Source: Enoplosus armatus (Eukaryota > Chordata > Actinopteri > Centrarchiformes > Enoplosidae). From it: a stretch of DNA of 64,000 nucleotides. Shown here piece by piece: positions 37,347-50,300 of this stretch. The stretch lies in assembly GCF_043641665.1 (NCBI RefSeq), contig NC_092181.1, positions 8,679,057 to 8,743,056 on the forward strand, written 5' to 3'. The stretch's first letter is position 1. Each line of letters starts with the position of its first letter. The notes beneath the pieces were generated by a model. That model did no database searches and was not told the origin of the DNA. It saw nothing but the letters and a program-made list of their open reading frames with translations. The position numbers and the translations under genes are program-made.

Positions 37347-38814
37347 TCAGGAGTACGGCTGTGGAACTCCGTATCCTGGTCTGTAGATTGGTCTCCCCGT
37401 CGGCGACTGAGAATTGGAATAGGCGGGCCCGGCTGGGTAGCTGTAGCCCCCATAGCTGTAGGAGGCCGGGTAGGGCGCGGGGCCACTCTGTGGGTGGCTG
37501 GGGGTGTACTGGCCGAACGCCGAGCCCGGGTGAGGGGCAGGGAAGGAGGGCTGGGTCGGGTAAGGGCAGGCAGCCGAAGTCGGAGGCCCGAACGCGGGCC
37601 TGGGGCCGGAGTAGCTCCCCGCCGGGGTGAAAGGTGAGCCGGAACCTGGGTACGGTGGGAACTGAGACGGGGGGTTGGCCGTGCCGGAGCCTGCTGCCGC
37701 CGCCGCAGGGGATGGGTGAGGGGGGAGGGCAGGGTACGGGCTGTAGGGAAGGCCGGAGGAGCCCCCTGAAGACGAGGAGGCTGGCTGCGAGGCGTTTTGG
37801 TAGGTGGAGGACTGAGGTTTGGAGTTCGGCTGCTGCTGATTTGTTGTTGTCGCTGTGGTGGTCTGTTGATTCCATGGCGAGGACGTGGCGGCGGGATCCT
37901 GGCTGATGCCTGCTGATGACGCCATGGCGGCGGGATTGCCCTCGCTCCTCTGCCGCAGGATCTCCTGGAGTTTCTCTACCTGCACCCGTCTTTTGTGAGC
38001 GAGGGAGCGCAGGGAGAGGAAGCGGTCAAGGAAGGAGTCCAAGGGCAGAGAACCCTCCAGGAACTCATCAGCTAGAGCCTGCAGAGACAGAGACACACAA
38101 CCGGTGACACTATTGCAAGTACTAAACTCACTCCAACCAGAAACTTCTCAGACTGGCCACCAACTGTCGAATGGGCCATTCACACATGCAGACTCAAAGC
38201 TGGGATGGTGATAGGATGCCTACTACTTTGTACCTGTGTGCGCGAACACAGCGTTCAGGCGTCAGGCTGGTTGTAAAGGAATATAAAACCCTGCTGCACG
38301 TCTACAAACCTGTGGAGGGACCAGGCCAGTGCCTGCAGCCGATGGTACCTTGCCGTCACAATGAATTATACCTCTACGGTAACTATGTTTTCTTTTTAAT
38401 TTCCTCCAAGCACCTCTTCGGACCCAAAGGCATATCAGTTTGCAAAATCTTTCAGCTAATTGCTGTGTTGTAAAATGTGTGACCTGGAACCTAAAAACTG
38501 ATCCTGGTCCTCTCATTCGTTTGAATGGAGCCGACTTAAGACATTGTGTGTGTGTGTGTGTGTGTGGGGGGGGTATCTTTATTTAACAGTTCTGACCTCT
38601 GACTCTGCCTCTGTTTTGCTGCCCTCTGTCTGTAGTCTGGAGAACAACGCCTCTGGAGACACCTGACCCACCATCCCATCTGAGGAGGAAGAGAGTGAGA
38701 GTGGGAGAGAGAGACAGAGAGACCATAGGAGATACAGAGAGAAGAAGAATTACTTTTATTAACCCTCCTTGGGGAAATTACATTTTTTCCACTCCATTTA
38801 TTATTTTTAGGCAG

Positions 38815-38855
<41 letters not shown>

Positions 38856-41800
38856 ACCCATAGACGTGCTGTTAGGGAGAGATGTTAGAGTGATGATGGT
38901 ACTGAGGAACTCAGGAGGTGAACTGGCAGCTACCAGTCCACACTCCGTACCACGGTCCGTGCTGGCCTCCAGTTCCACAGCAAAGTCCCTATGGACTGAG
39001 CTACTGCTGCCCAGAGGCAGACACAGAGCATGTATTTACTGTTTATATTTCTAACAGCAAGATCACAGTTCTTTTTCTTGCAGTTGGTTCTTACAACAGC
39101 CAGCGGCAGTGCTGACACCCAGCCCATTCACACACACTGAGCACTTCTTCGCCCCCTGCAGGCTGGACGTGTGTCTGTGGTTAGTTCACGTCTGTAATAA
39201 CAGCAGGACAGTCGAGCGTCTGCAGTTAGTTCACATGTCTGTAATAACAGCAGGACAGTTGAGTGTCTGCGGTTAGTTCACGTGTCTGTAATAACAGCAG
39301 GACAGTTGAGTGTCTGTGGTTAGTTCACGTGTCTGTAATAACAGCAGTACAGTAGAGTGTCTGTGGTTAGTTCATGTCTGTAATAACACCAGGACAGTGG
39401 AGTGTCTGTGGTTAGTTCATAACTGTAATAACAGTAGGACAGTTGAGTGTCTGCAGTTAGTTCACGTGTCTGTAATAACAGCAGGACAGTAGAGTGTCTG
39501 TGGTTAGTTCATGTCTGTAATAACAGTAGGACAGTTGAGTGTCTCCGGTTAGTTCATGTCTGTAATAACAGCAGGACAGGTGTGTAGTTGAGATCAAAAT
39601 GAAGGCTGAGTTCCAAATTGGGTGTGGTCCGAGCAAGGGTACTGTAATAATGTAGCCATGACTACTGAGTACTCATGGTGTTGACAGGCTGCTGTGATCC
39701 CATCGCAACATTCTATTTGTTGTTCTATTTATTTCCATGGTCTGCTTCAAGCTGCTTGACAGTCGGACACAATCACAGCTCATGAGTCACTGGTTGAACG
39801 TTTCAGAACTCCTCATCGTCCCTCACTTTGCTTATTTCACCCACTCCTTGTTCCTCTCCCCCTCCCCCTCCTACCTCTCAGGGAGCAGTGTTGTCTGTAG
39901 GTTTCTCTGACGGCCTCTAGCTGAGAATATCTCTCCACCAGCACCTCCTTCTGTGACTCCAGACGAGGCTTCATGTCCAGGTTTTGCTCAGCCAGGCTGC
40001 GATTTGATGCCAGGGCCATCTCTCTCTCCAGCTGGATGTTCTGGATCTGAGGGGGAGAAAGACAGGCATCTATGAGACTATGGCAGCTTCACATTTTGTG
40101 GATGCCACTAAATGCAAAGGGATTATTATTTCATTCCTTGCAGTGCAAATATCGTTCTGCTGGGTATCAAACCTCAATACTTACATGTGTCAGTATCACA
40201 AACTGTAAATGCTGGTCAGATTCAGCATCTAGTTTACTTACTCTCTGATCAGATAGTTCCTGATTTAAATCTGAATTTTGCTGATTTTGTTTTGACAAAG
40301 TTCTTGTGCACATGTTTATGCTTACATGTTTGAGATCTTCTGCTTTTTGTTTGTAGAAAACTATATTTCTCAAAGTAAGGTATTGGGGAAAAAAAGGTAA
40401 TTCTAGCTTAATTGGTAAATTAATCTTTGTCCAAAAGTAACATTCTAGTAGAGTTGAGTCAATTTCCGGTTTGGTCGGTCCGGTCTGGTGTATGAGATTC
40501 AACCGGTTTGATTTTATGCAGACCGGCATTTGTCATTACGACACATTCTGGCAAATTAAAAAAGTAGCCTATGTCAGCCACCTCTGCTGATGGTGTCAAG
40601 GCGCTAAATCCAACTTGTATTGCATTAGTAATACGCGATATGACAACGTGATGAACACAATGTTATGTTTGGAGCCCACTAGTGCCTGACAGGCCACGCT
40701 GCCAAGCCGAGGCCGGATCCATGAAGGAGATCATGTGGTCTACCTGAGCGCCCTCTAATTACGTTCATGTAACCATCAGTAAACTCACACGTCATGCGAT
40801 GGCCTTGACTCTTGTACATATGTCACATTCTAGAGGAGAAATATATATAAGCAAGAAATGTGTCAAATATGTGCATTATACTACAATATATGATGTCAAT
40901 ATGTATACAGACGTATGTTCACTCACTGGCCGCCGCTCTACCGCCATATTGAAGTGGTCAACATCCAATGTGCATTGAGAGATGCAGACTTTGATACAAA
41001 ATAGACTGTAATTCGCTTCAATCGGAACTGATTTTCATGAAATTTGGTTTGTTATAAAGATGAGAAACTGATACTGGTAACTAGTTGGAATCAAATTGAA
41101 AATCAACTGGGGGCAGATCCAATCAGCTCTATGGCAAAAACATTAACCTACTGAACAGCCACAAGTTCCACTGTTGAGTTTCTCCAAAAATGTAGATTTC
41201 CATATATACTATATTGTTTATAAGGCCGCCTGGTTACTTGTTATTGTATTACACGTACACATACTACCTCATCATTATTATTGATTCTTTAAATTTTCAG
41301 TGCAATACATATATATAGTCATACACAACAGTGCAATACATATATATATATACATACATACATGCACATTGTTATTGTATATATTTTTTACTTTTATTTT
41401 TCACTTAAATATTGTAAATGTGTATATTTTTATTTTCTATTTCTTATTTTTATATTTTGTACATACTTTTAGTTCTAAATTTTTGCTACTTTCTACTCTT
41501 GAATGGGAGCACCAGTACTGTACAATTTCCCCCCGGGGATCAATAAAGTATTTCTGATTATTAATTTAATTGATAAAATAAACAAGACTATTTTTGTTCC
41601 CCAGACTCAGAACACCTCGTACACCCCGAGACACGTATGATACCTCTGCATGCTGGACAGTTGCTGTTACACAAACAATGTCAACAATACTGTAAATGTC
41701 AAATATTTTACTTTTATATTCATTCATCCACTTTAGACACTGACACATACAATACAATATTATAATGTATTAATACAATACTGCAACACAGTGTAGAGCG

Positions 41801-42433
41801 TCAAGTGTTTGAGACCAATGTTCAGATATACAGTCATATGTAAACATGTCTGGGCTCTAGAGCAACGAGGTAAGAGTCAAAGTAGTTCCCCGTCTTGGAC
41901 ATTCCTCTCTCCCCAGCAGTTTACTCAGCTGTTGACCGCCCCAATATGGCGACTGCGCAGATGTATACAGCAGCGGCCAACAAGGCATCTACGTTTCTAA
42001 ATCTATGGACACCAACCCCAGTAACTCTTTAGTTAGTGCTTGTCCAATCGCACGCTTTTGCAAACTTTGTAGCCTATGTTCAACTGGACACAGAATTTCT
42101 CAGCCTGTCAACAGCCAACAGTGTAGGTGTGCGACTGAACACTGGGGTGCTTGTTTTAAGGTAATAGTTTCCAATAGAGTCAGTACTCAGGCGTCAGTTT
42201 GGGGCTTTCAACTGGAAACTAACAGCACATTTCACTAGCAGTTTGGGTGGTTCGTGTCATTTGATTTTACCCACTGCCTTTCAAAAATGGAAGCCAACTG
42301 GAAAGTGAAGCATCATTTTTTACCTCGTCAGACTCCAGAGCCATAGACTCCACCCTCTCCGGGTTGTCCAGGAGCTCCTGTAGCTCTGATTGGCTCAGGT
42401 CCTGGAGCTTCTCCATTGGATTTGCCAGGATGG
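37347..42433 (-). CDS. vps37c: VPS37C, ESCRT-I subunit, complete coding sequence
   Basis: Coding exons in order: 42416-42324 (exon begins 42433, ATG at 42416), 40046-39875, 38679-38597, 38078-37347. Phases fit exactly and give 359 aa (human VPS37C 355). The N-terminal 165 residues are the Mod(r) domain: MEKLQDLSQSELQELLD, LEREMALASNRSLAEQNLDM, a coiled coil, then ALADEFLEGSLPLDSFLDRF and HKRRVQVEKLQEILRQR. The rest is a Pro/Tyr/Ser-rich, low-complexity tail with YSPYPALPPHPSP and ending GYGVPQPYS. The Pro-rich tail separates it from VPS37A, B and D. By family it joins TSG101, VPS28 and MVB12/UBAP1 in ESCRT-I, sorting ubiquitinated membrane cargo at endosomes. Confidence 0.95.
38817..38853. 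repeat. (CA)n microsatellite in a vps37c intron
   Basis: About 18 CA units. A shorter GT run lies at 38546-38566 on the other side of exon 38679-38597. Confidence 0.95.
39170..39590. repeat. Minisatellite of about 45-47 bp in a vps37c intron
   Basis: About nine units each contain TTAGTTCA, GTCTGTAATAACAGCAGGAC and AGTTGAGTGTCTG. Units vary in length by one or two bases. The array lies in the intron between exons 40046-39875 and 38679-38597. Confidence 0.9.
41300..41560 (+). repeat. Dispersed repeat ending GGGATCAATAAAGTATTTCT (copy 2)
   Basis: Sense-orientation counterpart of 27731-27935, with TA-rich start, TTTTTCACTTAAATATTG, GAATGGGAGCACCAGTACTG and the AATAAAG tail. It lies in vps37c intron 1. 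Confidence 0.75.
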
Positions 42434-42872
42434 CTGTCCGTCATAAAGGAACCAGGAAATGAGAGTTAAAAACAATGTTTGGAAACAGAAAGTGGGCAGT
42501 CAGAGGCCTGACTTCTGTCTTTTCATGTTACTAACCTTGAGTACATAATTTTTAGTCACCGAGTTATCAAGCCATTGTTGACAACTCAAGACAAAACAAG
42601 CCATGTCACCTACAGCCACTCCCTTTATAAAATAACCACCATGTCCGTGGTATATGACAAATGTGGGCATTTTTATCAATAGTAGTGGTAGCAACACATT
42701 TAGAATGCAGTATTTTGTACACAGTTAGCTAATGGCTAGTTAGCATATTAAAGTCATACTATGGTTATACTATCGAGATAAGTGACTGTAGGCCACAAAA
42801 CAGAACAAGCTGTACAGACGAACACTGGTGACAGTGAAGCAAGAAAACGGGTGAAAATGAACAGGTACTCAC

Positions 42873-43370
42873 ACGATGCTAGCAAACCAAATTCAGCCTG
42901 ACACTGACTGGCGGTGACATCCAACACCACCTATTAATTTCAACTGACAGGTGACGTGACACGTCTTCAGGATCCCCGACCTGCCCTGACGGAATCCAGC
43001 CGAAACGAAAAGCCGCCGAGTCGTGTTCGACGCACTTTGGCCGGCGAGCTAGCTAGCTACTCGGCCGACGTCCAATCTAAACCGACGGTTCCGCGTTGAG
43101 CGATCTGATGACAACAACAGTCGGTATGATCGCAATGTCAGGCACTTAGCCAGCGTCAACTTCGAGGGAAGCCCAGCGATTTGGCGAAAAAGAGGGAAGC
43201 CCAGAATGTCGCCACTCGGTCCCGGTGATCACTGTCAAACGTCTCTGTGTTCCGATGATGCTTATATTACTAAACAGACCACTGCAGTCGACAAAGTGCG
43301 ATAGAAAAACACCAAAATGTCGTTAAAAATATTAAAGTTTCACTCCACACTGACAGAAACCGCCGCCATT
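42873..43370 (-). promoter_or_regulatory. Probable vps37c 5'UTR exon and promoter
   Basis: A consensus donor GTGAGTACC (minus strand 42872-42864) closes a GC-rich segment, and the ATG exon has its own acceptor just upstream (exon start 42433). Together they imply a noncoding first exon. The minus strand carries GAAATGGCGGCGG near 43360, a YY1-type motif common at transcription starts. The exact start is not determined. Confidence 0.5.
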
Positions 43371-43395
43371 TCAGGAACCATCCACGTTCCAACGT

Positions 43396-45641
43396 TTGCG
43401 GGGGGGGGGGGGGGGTGATCGGTCAAAATTAAAATGTTCTAAAACAGCACTTCTGAACTCGGGACTCCTTATTCATAGTTATTCGCGTTTTGAATTCTCA
43501 TTGTTTGCAGACATATGTAGGCGCTATTTTTTAAGCCGGGCCCCGCTTTCCCCTCTGGTGTCCCCTACATCGCAGTGTAATGGTGGGGTCCAGTGCTCAG
43601 CTGATGTAAGGGAAACCCCTATGTGACGGCAACGTTCCATCTACCGCTGACAGTGCGCCTCCAACACTTGTGTCAATGGCTAAATATGTGCCAGTCGCCG
43701 TGCGCCGCTGCTTTCTTTAGAAACGAGGACCGCTGAGGCGCAACTGGAGAAATGAAAGGGGCCCATGTAGGAGAGAGAAAGAGAGAGTAGGCTAACGTTA
43801 GCCTTGGACGGACAATAACACGTATACAGTCTATGGTCGAGGCAGGGTTATTTATCCATTAGCGTGGGTCGTCCGTGGGAAGCTGAACTCATTCGTATTA
43901 GTCATTTAGCATTTAGGCTAGTTATTGATATTAGCAGGTATAGTTTCATGTGCTACTGGTAGCAGCAGCAGCAACAGTATTAATGGTTGTGTGGGCTATT
44001 AGAACTTATACTGCCACATACTGCAGTTTTAGAGGTTTTTAACAAGAATTTGAAAGAAGTTTGAAAAGTTAAATGTCATCTACTGATGAGACTTGCGTGT
44101 GAAAACACCTGGCATTGGTGTAATCTTTTGGAAAATCGTCTTGTCATCCACTGCTCATAAGTCCTCATAATAGTGTTATAGAATCATACAGAACTGTCAC
44201 TTCACTTAAAGCTCGCAAAGTCGTGCTGTATGGTATCACTGATGTTGAGAAGACGTTATTCCATTTCAGAAAGCTAGAATTTATAATGTGTTATGATACG
44301 TCAGAGCAGTCCTCCATATAACTGGCTTAAGTTGTGAATACATATACATTAAGTGTGCAATACACACACATATATATATATATATACACATACGCGACAG
44401 AGCAATACATACATATATACATGCATATACATTGTTATTGTATACATGTTTTACTTCTATTTTTCACTTAAATATTGTAAATGTGTATATTTTTTTATTT
44501 TCTATTTCTTATTTTTTATGTCTCATGATCATAAACATTCACAGAGGGTTTTATACAGCCTTATAGATGCATTTTATAAATCAAAGTATAAATGCTTTTG
44601 AATAACACCTGATGTCATTTGTTGCAGCATTCAGCAGTAAGCTTATATTGTAAGCCTTCGTGTGAGGTGTCTGTCCTCCCCAAAACATACATACAGAGGT
44701 ACAATCTATGAAGACCACATAACACAGCAATAAGCTCAAAGATTATCATTGAGTTGGCTAATACAGATGTTCATGTCAGTGCCCGTCAGCCCCTATGTTT
44801 ATTGTCTTTCTATTTGATTTGTTATAAAATTGTAAAGGCATATAAAACGATACAAAACACTATAAAAAAAATATTCATGTGGGTACATAATACACAGGTG
44901 TATGTACAGTACCGTATGTGTCATTGGGGTAACCAATAAAAGGCTGCGCACGTTCTCATAAAACTGCAGTTAGATCAGGTAACTTTTTCACTTTTTTTCA
45001 CAGATTCACAAGGAACAAGATTACTGATTACAGTGATACACCTTTGTCATTTTGTCACATATTCATATTTCCTGCCATGAAAAAGGTTAACCAGGCACTG
45101 TGAGAGAGGTGTTTTACATGCAAGTACAGGTTAGACATCTAAAAGTCTCTAATTCCAGACCAAGACGTCGACTTGAAAGACACAGTGACATCGAAAGGAC
45201 TTTTCTAAGTTCTAATCCTGCATCCCCGTGTCAGTTGTTTATCTCTGTAGGTACATACAAATATATTGGTGTTTTTATATCAAAATACCTCTCTTTTTCT
45301 GCCCTCAAGTGGCAAAAAACCCCAAAACTGATTAGTGTAACTTTAAAGCTGCAAAAATTAGTGAACTACATTCAGGTACTTGGGAAGTTTGCACGACTCT
45401 CTTACTGGTGAAAATACATCAATGAAAAGAAAACTCAAGGCAGGGTTAGGCGTTCTGGCGAATGTAGCTTGCGGACTAACTGCCCACACAGTTCACACCT
45501 TGTAACAATCCAAAGTTCACATTTGTCTTGGGACCCCTTGTGGGGTCCTGATCCCCAGGTTTGGAACCACTAGCCAATAGGTTACTAGAGACAACAAGTT
45601 GAACAAAGTTCCACATACAGTAATCAAAGTGTTTTTTCATT
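43396..45641. other. Interval between vps37c promoter and the first MS4A gene
   Basis: No exon seen. Begins with a poly-G run (43400-43416), then mostly AT-rich sequence and one dispersed repeat copy (44345-44510). Confidence 0.6.
44345..44510 (+). repeat. Dispersed repeat (copy 3, truncated)
   Basis: Shares the TA/CA-rich start and TTTTTCACTTAAATATTGTA with the copy at 41300-41560 but lacks the GGGATCAATAAAG end. Confidence 0.7.
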
Positions 45642-45647
45642 TTTATT
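45642..45647 (-). promoter_or_regulatory. Candidate poly(A) signal of the minus-strand MS4A gene
   Basis: The minus strand reads AATAAA about 240 bases downstream of the stop codon at 45885. Confidence 0.4.
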
Positions 45648-45884
45648 TCTGATTCAAACATTTCATCGCTTATTTAATTCTGTGCCAAGAACTTAGTTCA
45701 TGTTACACTCTATGGTGTCATTTGGTTTGAACGGAACTCCATTGATCTGCATTGTGACAACTCAGTGCATTAAAAGGGAAATCTGCAGGATCGACACTTT
45801 TAAACATTCATGAGGAGAAAAACAATTCTGCTGCTGACAAGGAGTAATTCAACATGTATGGCGTGTGTTTCCTGCGTGTGTATG

Positions 45885-47396
45885 TTAGTCTGTTTTGAGG
45901 GCTTTGAGGGCAGAGACAGACAGGAGGCAGTGCAGGACCACGGCCCCAGTGTCGTACAGCAGCAGCAGCAGCGTCACACTCCAGCAATAGGCCTGCAGGA
46001 GATAAGACCATCATCATTCAGCCTATCCCTCGATCCTATCAGTCCCCCCCCCCTCCCCCGCCGCCAAAAAAAGAAAAATTTGATAAGAGAAACACACTGA
46101 CCATCAAGATCTCCCCAGGACACCTGTAAGCGGGATGCCTGTAGTCGTGGTCAGGGGAAATAGTCAAGCACAGGTCTTCGCTGTGCGCTTTGCTGAGGCT
46201 GTAGCAGTAGAGGCAGAAGGCAAGCAGTGCCCCCAGGAGGCCAACCACATTACTGCACGCGCAACCTCGAAGCTGTGTGGGGAAGGTGGTGGTTGGGGGG
46301 GGGGGGGGGGGGGCATTGTAATATTATGAGTTTATATTCTTAGATTATACAACGTAACACTTGAGTTTACTTGAGATTTTATTGCTTAGTAAATATTTTC
46401 AGGCTTGTGACATTAAAAGCTTCAATACAGCAAGAGCTAAACAAGAGCCTTTAAATTAGCCTGTTATGTTGAACGCACCAGTAGTCTGCTGGGGTTCCTC
46501 TCATTGGCCATGGTGAATGATCCTCCTGCCACAATCTGCAACACACACACACACACACACACAGTTGTGTTTAAAATGTTGTGATTTACGTTATGTGTTT
46601 TGTCCCCCCTGCCCAAAAAAAGAAGGCAAGTCCCCATCATGTGACCGTGCAAACAGATTCACGTCCCTGCAACATGAGTAACACACGCTCACACACACAT
46701 TCACACTGTGGTTTTGAGGCTGAGCTGACAGTTGAATGTTGTCGCTTTCAGTCTCTCTGAAAGAGAAGTGACACTGATGATTCACATTCTACAGCCGTCA
46801 CTCTTACACTGAAGTGCTCTTTTGGGTCTATTGGGGGTTATATATTACCCAAACTTTAGATATACTACGATGTCTTTGGTTATTGCTTTCTTGCCTTCTT
46901 GTGACTGAAATGTTGTACAAAGTTAAATGCAGACAATCTTTTGGTATATTTGACCCATTGAGCTCCATAAAGAGTTATTTATGACGTGCTTTTTTCCCCT
47001 ACTCGCTTCATAAGATATGCACGTGTTGGAGGATTACAGTCGACGCTGCTGAATAGACCAGAATCAGGATAAGAATCATGAGGTACGTACTAAAATTCCT
47101 AAGACAAGTGGCAGTATGAACAGTTTCGGCAGAATCTGGTCAGCGTAAGCTAGCGGGACAGACAGCAGCACCTGGAACAGCCCCAGCAGGATGGTCACCA
47201 CCTGCACAGACACAGACACAGACACTTGGAATTGCACTCTGCAGGATAACAATGTATGGGAAGTCAAGACTTTAAATTCAAATTCAAGTGAATTCCCCGA
47301 TCTCACCGCAGCAGCTTCAGGGTCAAACCAGGCGGAGAGGCGATGTAACCTGGGTTCAACTGCTGCCGCCACCGCCACCGCCGCCTCAGAGGACAT
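45885..47396 (-). CDS. MS4A/TMEM176-family four-span membrane protein (minus-strand paralogue)
   Basis: Coding exons in order: 47396-47307 (exon starts at 47400), 47201-47091, 46535-46479, 46272-46102, 45992-45885. All are phase 0 and give 178 aa. Spans: 1, VVTILLGLFQVLLSVPLAYA; 2, LFILPLVLGILIVAGGSFTM followed by the signature NERNPSRLL; 3, VVGLLGALLAFCLYCYSL; 4, SVTLLLLLYDTGAVVLHCLL. The loop between spans 3 and 4 has two Cys. Both termini are predicted cytoplasmic. The second and third coding exons (37 and 19 codons) match those of the plus-strand paralogue at 52334-57081, confirming shared descent. By family these are tetraspan proteins of leukocyte or epithelial surfaces. Member assignment is not possible from sequence reading alone. 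Confidence 0.87.
46296..46315. repeat. Poly-G run beside an MS4A splice acceptor
   Basis: On the sense (minus) strand it is a poly-C run about 25-45 bases upstream of the acceptor CACAG of exon 46272-46102, inside its polypyrimidine tract. Confidence 0.9.
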
Positions 47397-47783
47397 GTTA
47401 CTGCAACACAGGAAACTGGAGTCAGACACAACAGTGGCAACTGATGAAGTCCACTTTTGTTATCATCAAACCAAGCACATGCCGCTCTGGATTTACTCCC
47501 TCGGACTCTAAGACTCCCTCAATCCTTCAGGCCTGCGATTGCGAAAACTCCCAGACTGTGTGTGCAAGCTAAATACACTTATACAGGAAATATTGGATAT
47601 AGATTACGGCCCATAAATTACAGTGTAAATATTTGGTATATGTGGGGCACTGGGAATAAATAACACTGTAAATACTTTAACTCCCTACATATCAAATAAC
47701 TACAGAGTAACTGACATGTAATGTGTTGAAATTATGAATAGCGTGGTGCTGCCAATGGAGGCCAGCACCTTTGCACGCCATCG

Positions 47784-47790
<7 letters not shown>

Positions 47791-47829
<39 letters not shown>
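47791..47829. repeat. (GT)n microsatellite
   Basis: About 19 units in the probable first intron of the minus-strand MS4A gene. Confidence 0.95.
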
Positions 47830-47832
<3 letters not shown>

Positions 47833-48845
47833 CGCGCTTTGGGACCCGTTAAGGTTGAGAAGCGCTACATAACTGAAGACCATTTACTGGAATTTGTCCA
47901 ATAAACCTCGACAAAGTTTGTGTCTGAGTGTAAGAATGTGCATTCTGCAGCCTCATTGGCTATGATCTGATGATGTGACGGGACACAAAAGGTTTTTGAT
48001 CCCCAAACGGATCCTACACAGGATCCCGAAACTACATTAGCCTCCCGCAGTATTTCACTGTAGTTTTAGAAACATACACGTAACTGTTTTACAGCCATAG
48101 TTGTAGGGGTATGCCCTTCTTCCCGAGCGCTATAATAAGTAATCAGTCATTTGTAAGTATATAATGTACATTGCATTTTATTCATTTGGCAACAGGCCTG
48201 CAGCAAGAAAGGGACCAAGTCCACCACTATGATGTCAACAACAGAGTAGATGCAACCGTTGAAATGTTAAAGCTTTGCATCGAACTGCTCAAGGACATTT
48301 GCTCCCTCTGATTTCCCCCACATTGCGACATGTAGGACAGATAAAAAATGAAAAGGTTGATTGAAAATCAGTTTGATTGCAGGGAGAAAAACACGTTACA
48401 GAGCCTAACGTTCGAAAAGCGAGAAAGAGGAGGCGACTGAACGAGAAAAGAAAAGAAAAGACGTGAGTAGACCCAAAGAACAACAGAGGCAGAGCACATG
48501 ATCACGAGACACGCCGCTGGAGAGGGCAAAGGACTGTGGGAACCAATGAGACAGAGTGGCGTGTGTGTGTGTGTGTGTGTTGTAATTGTGTGTATCTGTT
48601 TGGACCAGGAGGGAAGGAATTGAGAAATAGTGGGGGGGGGGGGGGGTGAGGTAGTGATAGAGAGAAAAAAAGGAACAGAAAGAGAGAGTGTGTGCATGTG
48701 TTAGTTCATCAAAACCACATGTCAGAATCCTCTTAGGAAAGACAGGAATGCAGTAGGATGAGAAGCAGATGTGGTGGGAGGAAGAGGACAAGGAGGAGGA
48801 GGAGGGGGGCAAGGAGAGTAAGGGAAGAGTGGAGACTGAAGGGGA

Positions 48846-48870
48846 ATGGGGGGGGGGGGGGGGGGGGGGT
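48846..48870. repeat. Poly-G run of about 23 bases in a purine-rich tract
   Basis: The run follows an AGG/GGA-rich stretch (48780-48845), so more than 80 bases are almost pure purine on the plus strand. Confidence 0.9.
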
Positions 48871-49124
48871 CCATGTTGATGATTGAAATCAATGACCAAG
48901 GATGTGAGGGGAACATTTTGTCCATTATTAGTCTAGAAACAAAGTCACTTTCACTTCACCATACCACATCAATGTGGAGACTTCGGGAAGAGGGGTTTGA
49001 GGATGTACTTGGGATCTACAAGTGGATCTACAAGTGGATCTACAAGTGGATCGCCATGGCCTCAACAAACCTCTGAAGGGAGAGTACAGACGTCAGTGCA
49101 GAAACACAAGGTAGCACTGAAGGC

Positions 49125-49515
49125 ACAGACAGGCTGCATATGGGTACAGACAGGCTGTATACGGGTACAGACAGGCTGTATACAGGTACAGACAGGATGT
49201 ATACGGGTACAGACAGGGTGCATACAGGTACAGACAGGATGTATATGGGTACAGACAGGCTGTATATGGGTACAGACAGGCTGCATACGGGTACAGACAG
49301 GCTCTATATGGGTACAGACAGGCTGCATACGGGTACAGACAGGATGTATATGGGTACAGACAGGCTCTATATGGGTACAGACAGGATGCATACGGGTACA
49401 GACAGGCTCTATATGGGTACAGACAGACTGTATATGGGTGCATAGAGGTACAGACAGGCTCTATATGGGTACAGACAGACTGTATATGGGTGCATAGAGA
49501 TGTAGACAGGGTACA
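49125..49515. repeat. 20-bp minisatellite, about 19 units
   Basis: Unit close to TGTATATGGGTACAGACAGG. It is open in several frames on both strands because the unit lacks stops and is not a multiple of 3. The predicted peptides are periodic and repeat-derived. It lies in the probable first intron of the minus-strand MS4A gene. Confidence 0.92.
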
Positions 49516-50017
49516 TACAGCTTGCACACACACACACACACACATTCACACACCGATGGCAGTCCATGCAAGGTGCTGGCCCAATTTGGACACGCCACAC
49601 GGTAAAGCGTCACATGTTGCTCATGCAGTTGCTGACCACAGGAGGCAAACACTGTGACACACACTTATATGACACTATGAAGGTAAACAAAATTAAAAAT
49701 TAAAAAAAAGTACCCAAAAACAAGCAGGCAGGAAAGCTGGCTGCAGCGCGGGCCTGGCAGAGAGCATCACCAGCGTCTGTTGACATCAGAGAGCGCAAAG
49801 GGTTTGACACCCAAATGTGTCATGTGGGAACGTTGTTAAAAGTTCAAAATGACATTTTCACATCCCCTCATACTTTACTGATTAAAGGTGATTAAAGTTT
49901 GGCACTTTGACTCCAAAGTCATTGTTCGGGTCCACTGTGCCAAACTGTAGCTTCCACACAACATGCCATTAGACAACACATGACATCTAAATGATAACAC
50001 GCAGCGGGGCTGCTTAC

Positions 50018-50300
50018 CTCGACTGGGAGTTCGCAAGTAGGTAGAGGGATGCCTGAGGTGTCTCTCAGACGACGCAGCACGGTTCGTATGTCGCACCGAT
50101 AATAATAATAATAATTAAAAAAAAGAACAGTCCTGCCTTACTGTCCCTCAGATGAACTCTTAACGGGGGGAAAAGCCCGACAACAAACAGATTTCTGGAA
50201 CGCACGAAACTAGGAGAGGAAGGGAAGGAGGAGCTCTGCTGGATCTGATCCAAGGACAGAGAACAATCTCTCCCTCTCTCTCTCTGTAATAAACACATCT
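50018..50300 (-). promoter_or_regulatory. Likely 5'UTR exon and promoter of the minus-strand MS4A gene
   Basis: The minus strand has CAGTCGAG followed by a consensus donor GTAAGCAG (exon end 50018). The first coding exon begins at an acceptor (GTTGCAG, exon start 47400) only four bases before its ATG, so an upstream noncoding exon is needed. This is the best candidate seen. The start point is unknown. Confidence 0.4.

Noticed and set aside
37033..37875. 280-codon minus-strand frame overlapping the vps37c last exon
   Set aside because: It is an alternative frame of the Pro-rich vps37c tail and beyond; the Mod(r)-linked frame ending at 37347 is the real one.
48997..49545. Open frames of 100 to 166 codons on both strands with QTGCIRV-type repeats
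   Set aside because: Repeat translation of the second 20-bp minisatellite.
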